From JACDAN01 sp035265935 (GTDB lineage: Bacteria > Actinomycetota > Thermoleophilia > Gaiellales > Gaiellaceae): a stretch of 15,997 nt of DNA. The first letter of the stretch is position 1, and the number at the start of each line of letters is the position of its first letter. A model generated the notes under the pieces. That model was not told the origin of the DNA, made no database searches, and saw only the letters and a list, made by a program, of their open reading frames with translations. The stretch spans positions 1 to 15,997 of the forward strand of contig DATFOC010000027.1 in NCBI GenBank assembly GCA_035265935.1, given 5' to 3'. The translations under genes were made by a program, and so were the position numbers. Shown here one piece after another: positions 12,564-15,997 of the stretch.

Positions 12564-12980
12564 ATGCGCTTACGGAAGAACGCCAAGGTTGAGCTCATCA
12601 AGCGTGTGCCGCTTTTCTCCGAGCTCGGTAACAAGGAGCTCGACGAGGTTGCGTCGATCGCGGACGAGATCGACCTTCCCGACGGGAGAAATCTCACGGT
12701 CGAGGGCAACCCCGGCCGTGAGTTCATGGTCATCATCGAAGGCGAGGCGACGGTGCGGAGAGGCGATCAGGAGATCAACCGCCTCGGCGCCGGCGACTTT
12801 TTCGGCGAGATTGCGCTGCTCGAGGATCGGCCCCGTACGGCGACGGTTACGGCGGAGACACCGATCCGTGCACTGGTGATCACGGATCGGAGCTTCCGGA
12901 CCCTGCTCGAGCATTCGCCCGGGATCGAGGACAAGGTCCAGAGCGCCCGCGCAGCCCGGCTATCACCAGACTCGCTCTAA
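12564..12980 (+). CDS. Stand-alone cyclic-nucleotide-binding domain protein
   Basis: A 138-residue CAP-family sensor domain (cNMP-binding). The phosphate-binding cassette is intact: F80-G81-E82-IALLEDRP-R91-T92-A, with E82 and R91 the expected nucleotide ribose/phosphate contacts. GREFMVIIEGEATVRRGDQE is the preceding beta-roll. There is no C-terminal DNA-binding wing or kinase, so it is not a CRP-type repressor by itself; it may regulate a partner or act as a sensor. Such short proteins are common in actinobacteria. The TAA at 12978-12980 overlaps the TAG of the convergent pheT gene. The start has the leaderless TAGACT six bases upstream. Confidence 0.9.
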   Translation: MRLRKNAKVELIKRVPLFSELGNKELDEVASIADEIDLPDGRNLTVEGNPGREFMVIIEGEATVRRGDQEINRLGAGDFFGEIALLEDRPRTATVTAETPIRALVITDRSFRTLLEHSPGIEDKVQSARAARLSPDSL

Positions 12981-15259
12981 GCTCGAAGCTCGGCGCCGAA
13001 ACGCTCGCGGAGGGCCCCGACGATCTTCTCGCGCAGTCCCGCGGCCTCTTCGTCCGTGAGAGTGCGTTCGGGCGAGCGGAACTCGACGCGGAACGCGATC
13101 GACTTGCGCCCCTCGCCAACCTGCTCGCCGCGGTAGACGTCGAAGGGCTCCATCGACCGAAGCTCCGGCACGGCCGCACGCGCAGCTTCCACCAGATCCG
13201 TCGCGAGCACATCCTCGGCCACGGCAAACGCAAGGTCCTGGTTGAGCGGCGGATAGGTGATGACGTCCTCGTACGTCCAGCCCGCGCCGGGCTCAAGGGC
13301 GCCAAGGTCGAGCTCGAACGCGCTCCACTCGCCCTCCAGCTGTCCCGGGCGAAGCCCGCCAAGGATCCCACCGCTCGTCGTCGCCGTCTGGCCGGGATGC
13401 AGCAGCGGGTGCTCGCCCCGCACGAACGCCCCCGTGGTCCGGCCGGCAGCGAGGATCTCCTCGACTGCGCCCTTCGCACGCGCGAACGGGGCTTGCGCGA
13501 GACCGGCGACGTGCACACGCTCGTCGGGCAACTCCTCGTCGCTCGGACGGTAGACGTGTGCGATCTCGAAGACGGCGATGCCGTCGTTTCCGACGTCGAG
13601 GTTGTGGCGCGCGACCTGGATGAGGCTCGGAAGCAGCGTCGTGCGGAGAACCGCCATGTCCTGCGACTGCGGCTGAGGGATCCGGTAGGCGTGCGGGTCC
13701 GGGTCCTCGGCCACGAGGCTCGGTGTGTAGACCTCGAAGTAGCCGAGCCCGACGAGCACGTCCTCGACGGCGCGGCGGTGCTGCTGCCAGGGAGAGAGCC
13801 GCCCGTACATCTCCCGGCGGGCCGGAAGCGTGAACGGCACCTCGTCGAGCCTCATCCGGCCGACCTCCTCGACCAGGTCCACCTCGCGGGTGACGTCGCG
13901 CGCGCGCCAGGTCGGCACGGTGACGTTCCAGTCGCCGGAGACTTCGAACCCGAGCGCCTCGAGTCTCCCCCGCTGCTCGTCGGGCTCGACCTCGAGGCCG
14001 AGGAGCTCCGAGGTGCGCTCGGGGCGCAGGTGGATGATGGCCCGCTCGGGCAGCTGGGCGGAGACGTCGCTCTCGCCGGTCCAGCCGGCGCCGGCCAGCT
14101 CCGCGAAGAGCTGGCTGCAAAGACGGGCGGCATCCTCGGCGAGATGAGGGTCGACGCCCTTCTCCCACCGGCCGGAGGCCTCCGAGCGCAAGCCGAGCCG
14201 CTCCGAGGTCCGCTGAATCCCGCTCGGCTCGAAGTTCGCGGCCTCGAGGAGGACGACGGTCGTTTCGTCGGTCACCTCGCTGTCTTCGCCGCCCATGACC
14301 CCGGCGATCGCAACCGGTCGCGCGGCATCGGCGATCACGAGATCCTCCGGCGTCAGGGTGCGGAGGGTGCCGTCGAGCGTGCGGATCTCCTCGTCGGCAT
14401 GCGCTCGGCGGACGACGATCCGTCCCTCGGCGAGCTTCGACTGATCGAACGCGTGGAGCGGGCTCCCGAGCGCGAGCATCACGTAGTTCGTGGCGTCGAC
14501 GACGTTCGAGATCGGCCGCATCCCCGCCGCGGTCAGCCGCGCCTTGACCCACGTCGGCGATGCGCCGATCCTGACGTCTCGAAAGGTGCGCCCGACGTAA
14601 CGCGGGCAGCGCTCGAGATCGTCGATGCGGATGTCCACGGGCTCGTCGGCCATGCGCTCGGGATCGGTGCCCGGCATCGGCCGGAGCTCGGCTCCGAAGA
14701 TCGCTGCCACCTCGCGGGCGAGGCCGTAGAGCGAGAGGAGGTCTGGCCGGTTCGGCGTCGTCTCGATCTCCAGCACCTGCTCGCTCAGCGGGAGGACGTC
14801 CGCGAGCGGCGTGCCCGGCTCGGGGCCGTCCTCGAGCACGAGGATCCCCGAGTGGTCGCTGCCGAGATCGAGCTCGCGCTCGGAGAGGATCATCCCCGAG
14901 GAGCTCTTCCCCCGGAGCTTCACTTCGGCGAGCTCCGTGCCGTCGGGGAGCACCGCGCCGGGCAGGGCCACCGCCACGGTCGCGCCATCGCCGAAGTTCC
15001 AGGCGCCGCAGACGATCTGGCGCGGCTCGCCCTCACCGACATCGACGCGGCAGAGCTGGAGGCGGTCGGCGTTCGGATGCTTCCCGGCCTCCACGACACG
15101 GCCGACCCGGAACAGGCCGAGGTTTCCGTCCTCGTCCGCGACGCCCTGGACGATGATCCGCTCGACCTCGCACGTCGAGATCGCGAGGCGCGCGGCGATC
15201 TCCTCCGTCGAGGCAGTCACGTCGACGTACTCCCGAAGCCAGGAGACGGGGACTCTCAA
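12977..15259 (-). CDS. pheT: Phenylalanyl-tRNA synthetase beta subunit
   Basis: The beta subunit of the alpha2-beta2 phenylalanyl-tRNA synthetase, which carries editing and tRNA-binding functions. It has 760 residues, near the usual ~800. It begins LRVPVSWLREYVD. The tRNA-binding (EMAP-like) domain is at ~40-150 (HPNADRLQLCRVDVG, GSDHSGILVLED). B3/B4 editing follows (NRPDLLSLYGLAREVAA, ISNVVDATNYVMLALGSPLH). The B5 region and a class-II-like catalytic core follow (LGLRSEASGRWEKGVDPH, SQDMAVLRTTLLPSL). The C-terminal FDX-ACB domain is at ~669-760 (YPPLNQDLAFAV, RSPERTLTDEEAAGLREKI). The TTG at 15259 overlaps the pheS stop (TTGA), with GGAG five bases upstream, so it is coupled to pheS. The open frame before it is only the pheS gene in another frame. 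Confidence 0.96.
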   Translation of the reverse strand: MRVPVSWLREYVDVTASTEEIAARLAISTCEVERIIVQGVADEDGNLGLFRVGRVVEAGKHPNADRLQLCRVDVGEGEPRQIVCGAWNFGDGATVAVALPGAVLPDGTELAEVKLRGKSSSGMILSERELDLGSDHSGILVLEDGPEPGTPLADVLPLSEQVLEIETTPNRPDLLSLYGLAREVAAIFGAELRPMPGTDPERMADEPVDIRIDDLERCPRYVGRTFRDVRIGASPTWVKARLTAAGMRPISNVVDATNYVMLALGSPLHAFDQSKLAEGRIVVRRAHADEEIRTLDGTLRTLTPEDLVIADAARPVAIAGVMGGEDSEVTDETTVVLLEAANFEPSGIQRTSERLGLRSEASGRWEKGVDPHLAEDAARLCSQLFAELAGAGWTGESDVSAQLPERAIIHLRPERTSELLGLEVEPDEQRGRLEALGFEVSGDWNVTVPTWRARDVTREVDLVEEVGRMRLDEVPFTLPARREMYGRLSPWQQHRRAVEDVLVGLGYFEVYTPSLVAEDPDPHAYRIPQPQSQDMAVLRTTLLPSLIQVARHNLDVGNDGIAVFEIAHVYRPSDEELPDERVHVAGLAQAPFARAKGAVEEILAAGRTTGAFVRGEHPLLHPGQTATTSGGILGGLRPGQLEGEWSAFELDLGALEPGAGWTYEDVITYPPLNQDLAFAVAEDVLATDLVEAARAAVPELRSMEPFDVYRGEQVGEGRKSIAFRVEFRSPERTLTDEEAAGLREKIVGALRERFGAELRA

Positions 15260-15997
15260 AACTGCTCCAGTAGCCGCAGGTCGTTCTCCCAAAGCGCGCG
15301 GATGTCGGGCAGCCCGTGCCGGAGCAGGGCCATCCGCTCGAGCCCCCACCCGAACGCGAATCCCGTCACCTTCTCGGGGTCGTAGCCGACGAACTCGAAG
15401 ACGTTCGGGTCGACCATTCCCGCGCCGCCGATCTCGATCCAGCCGGACTGCCGGCAAACGCGGCAACCAGCGCCGTCGCAGAGGAAGCACGAGACGTATG
15501 CCTCGATGGACGGCTCCGTGAACGGGAAGAAATGGGTCCCTACGCGCGTCTCGCGCTCGGGGCCGAAGAGCGAGCGGAGCAGGTGCTGCAGCGTGCCTTT
15601 GAGGTCGGCGAGGGTCAGGCCCTCGTCGACGGCGAGGCCCTCCACCTGGTGGAAGATCGGGTAGTGCGTGGCGTCGACCGTGTCGCGCCGGTAGCAGCGT
15701 CCGAGCGAGACCATGTAGATCGGCGGCGTGCGCTCTTCCATCGTGTGGATCTGGGACGGCGAGGTCTCCGCCCGCAGGACGACGTCTCCGTCGAGGTAGA
15801 ACGTGTTCAGCGGCGAGCGCGTCGGATGCGTCGGCGCCATGTTCAACGCGTCGAAGAGGTAGCGCGTCGTCTCGACTTCCCGGCCTTCGACCACCTCGTA
15901 GCCCATGCCGAGGAAGATGTCCTCGACCTCCCGCCGCACCTGTGTGATCACGTGCAGGCGGCCGCGCCGCTGAGCTTCACCTGGCAACGTGATGTCG
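15256..15997 (-). CDS. pheS: Phenylalanyl-tRNA synthetase alpha subunit (partial)
   Basis: The class II catalytic subunit, which activates Phe with ATP and charges tRNA-Phe. The C-terminal 246 residues are in the window; the N-terminal coiled coil lies past the right edge. The frame is open to the edge and enters as DITLPGEAQRRGRLHVITQV, a normal internal position, so no start is called here (the in-frame TTG at 15987 is internal). Motif 2 is RCYRRDTVDATHYPIFHQVE. The FTEPSIEAYVSC region leads to a four-cysteine insert (CFLCDGAGCRVC) seen in many bacterial PheS, then GWIEIGGAGMVDP. Motif 3 is FGWGLERMALLRHGLPDIR. It ends EQF and overlaps pheT. Confidence 0.96.
   Translation of the reverse strand, partial: DITLPGEAQRRGRLHVITQVRREVEDIFLGMGYEVVEGREVETTRYLFDALNMAPTHPTRSPLNTFYLDGDVVLRAETSPSQIHTMEERTPPIYMVSLGRCYRRDTVDATHYPIFHQVEGLAVDEGLTLADLKGTLQHLLRSLFGPERETRVGTHFFPFTEPSIEAYVSCFLCDGAGCRVCRQSGWIEIGGAGMVDPNVFEFVGYDPEKVTGFAFGWGLERMALLRHGLPDIRALWENDLRLLEQF

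Noticed and set aside
11801..12592. Plus-strand open frame opposite the cupredoxin gene
   Set aside because: It overlaps the well-supported cupredoxin gene and the start of the cyclic-nucleotide gene, and has no domain features.
13397..15385. 662-codon plus-strand open frame opposite pheT and pheS
   Set aside because: The minus strand encodes clear PheT and PheS with all expected motifs; the plus frame is a shadow.

Overview
The window is very GC-rich (strong G/C third positions), with many GTG/TTG starts and tightly overlapping genes. An ArgR-family regulator, a Phage_holin_3_6/DUF3618 membrane cluster and an ECF sigma factor fused to its own anti-sigma zinc finger all point to a high-GC actinobacterium. 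A member of the Thermoleophilia (Gaiellales/Solirubrobacterales-like) is my best guess, but this is inference from gene style, not from a marker gene. No rRNA, tRNA, IS element, phage or CRISPR array was seen; the window looks chromosomal and mostly housekeeping.

Layout from left to right. (1) 1-1320, minus: a membrane-tethered ECF sigma factor, cut by the window edge. (2) 1555-7406, minus: a 2-oxo acid dehydrogenase locus transcribed right to left: E1-alpha, E1-beta, a structured 159-nt gap, E2, a VOC/glyoxalase-fold protein, a GNAT acetyltransferase, a 268-nt gap, then E3 (dihydrolipoyl dehydrogenase). The complete set of complex subunits is present. (3) 7440-8371, plus, divergent from E1-alpha: an unrecognised protein built from two copies of one domain, then a PRC-barrel-like protein. 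(4) 8464-10482, minus: argR, a MaoC-like hot-dog protein and an MFS transporter, overlapping and probably one operon. (5) 10553-11702, plus, divergent from argR: four small overlapping genes for membrane proteins, including a 42-residue one that length cut-offs would miss. (6) 11831-12517, minus: a secreted protein with two cupredoxin-like copper domains. (7) 12564-12980, plus: a stand-alone cyclic-nucleotide-binding domain. (8) 12977-15997, minus: pheT and the 3' part of pheS, the two subunits of phenylalanyl-tRNA synthetase.

Regulatory points. Four genes (E1-alpha, the duplicated-domain gene, argR and the cyclic-nucleotide gene) have a TAnnnT -10-like hexamer ending 6-7 nt before the start codon and no Shine-Dalgarno sequence, the arrangement expected of leaderless transcripts. 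The 33-nt gap between E1-alpha and the gene at 7440 holds a perfect 12-bp palindrome between two such hexamers. The E1-beta/E2 gap holds five consecutive potential hairpins. A GGCACG-centred motif recurs in three intergenic gaps.

No clearly new defence or biosynthetic system is visible. The least ordinary items are the fused sigma/anti-sigma protein, the internally duplicated unknown protein, the tandem copper-domain protein and the two structured intergenic regions of the dehydrogenase locus.
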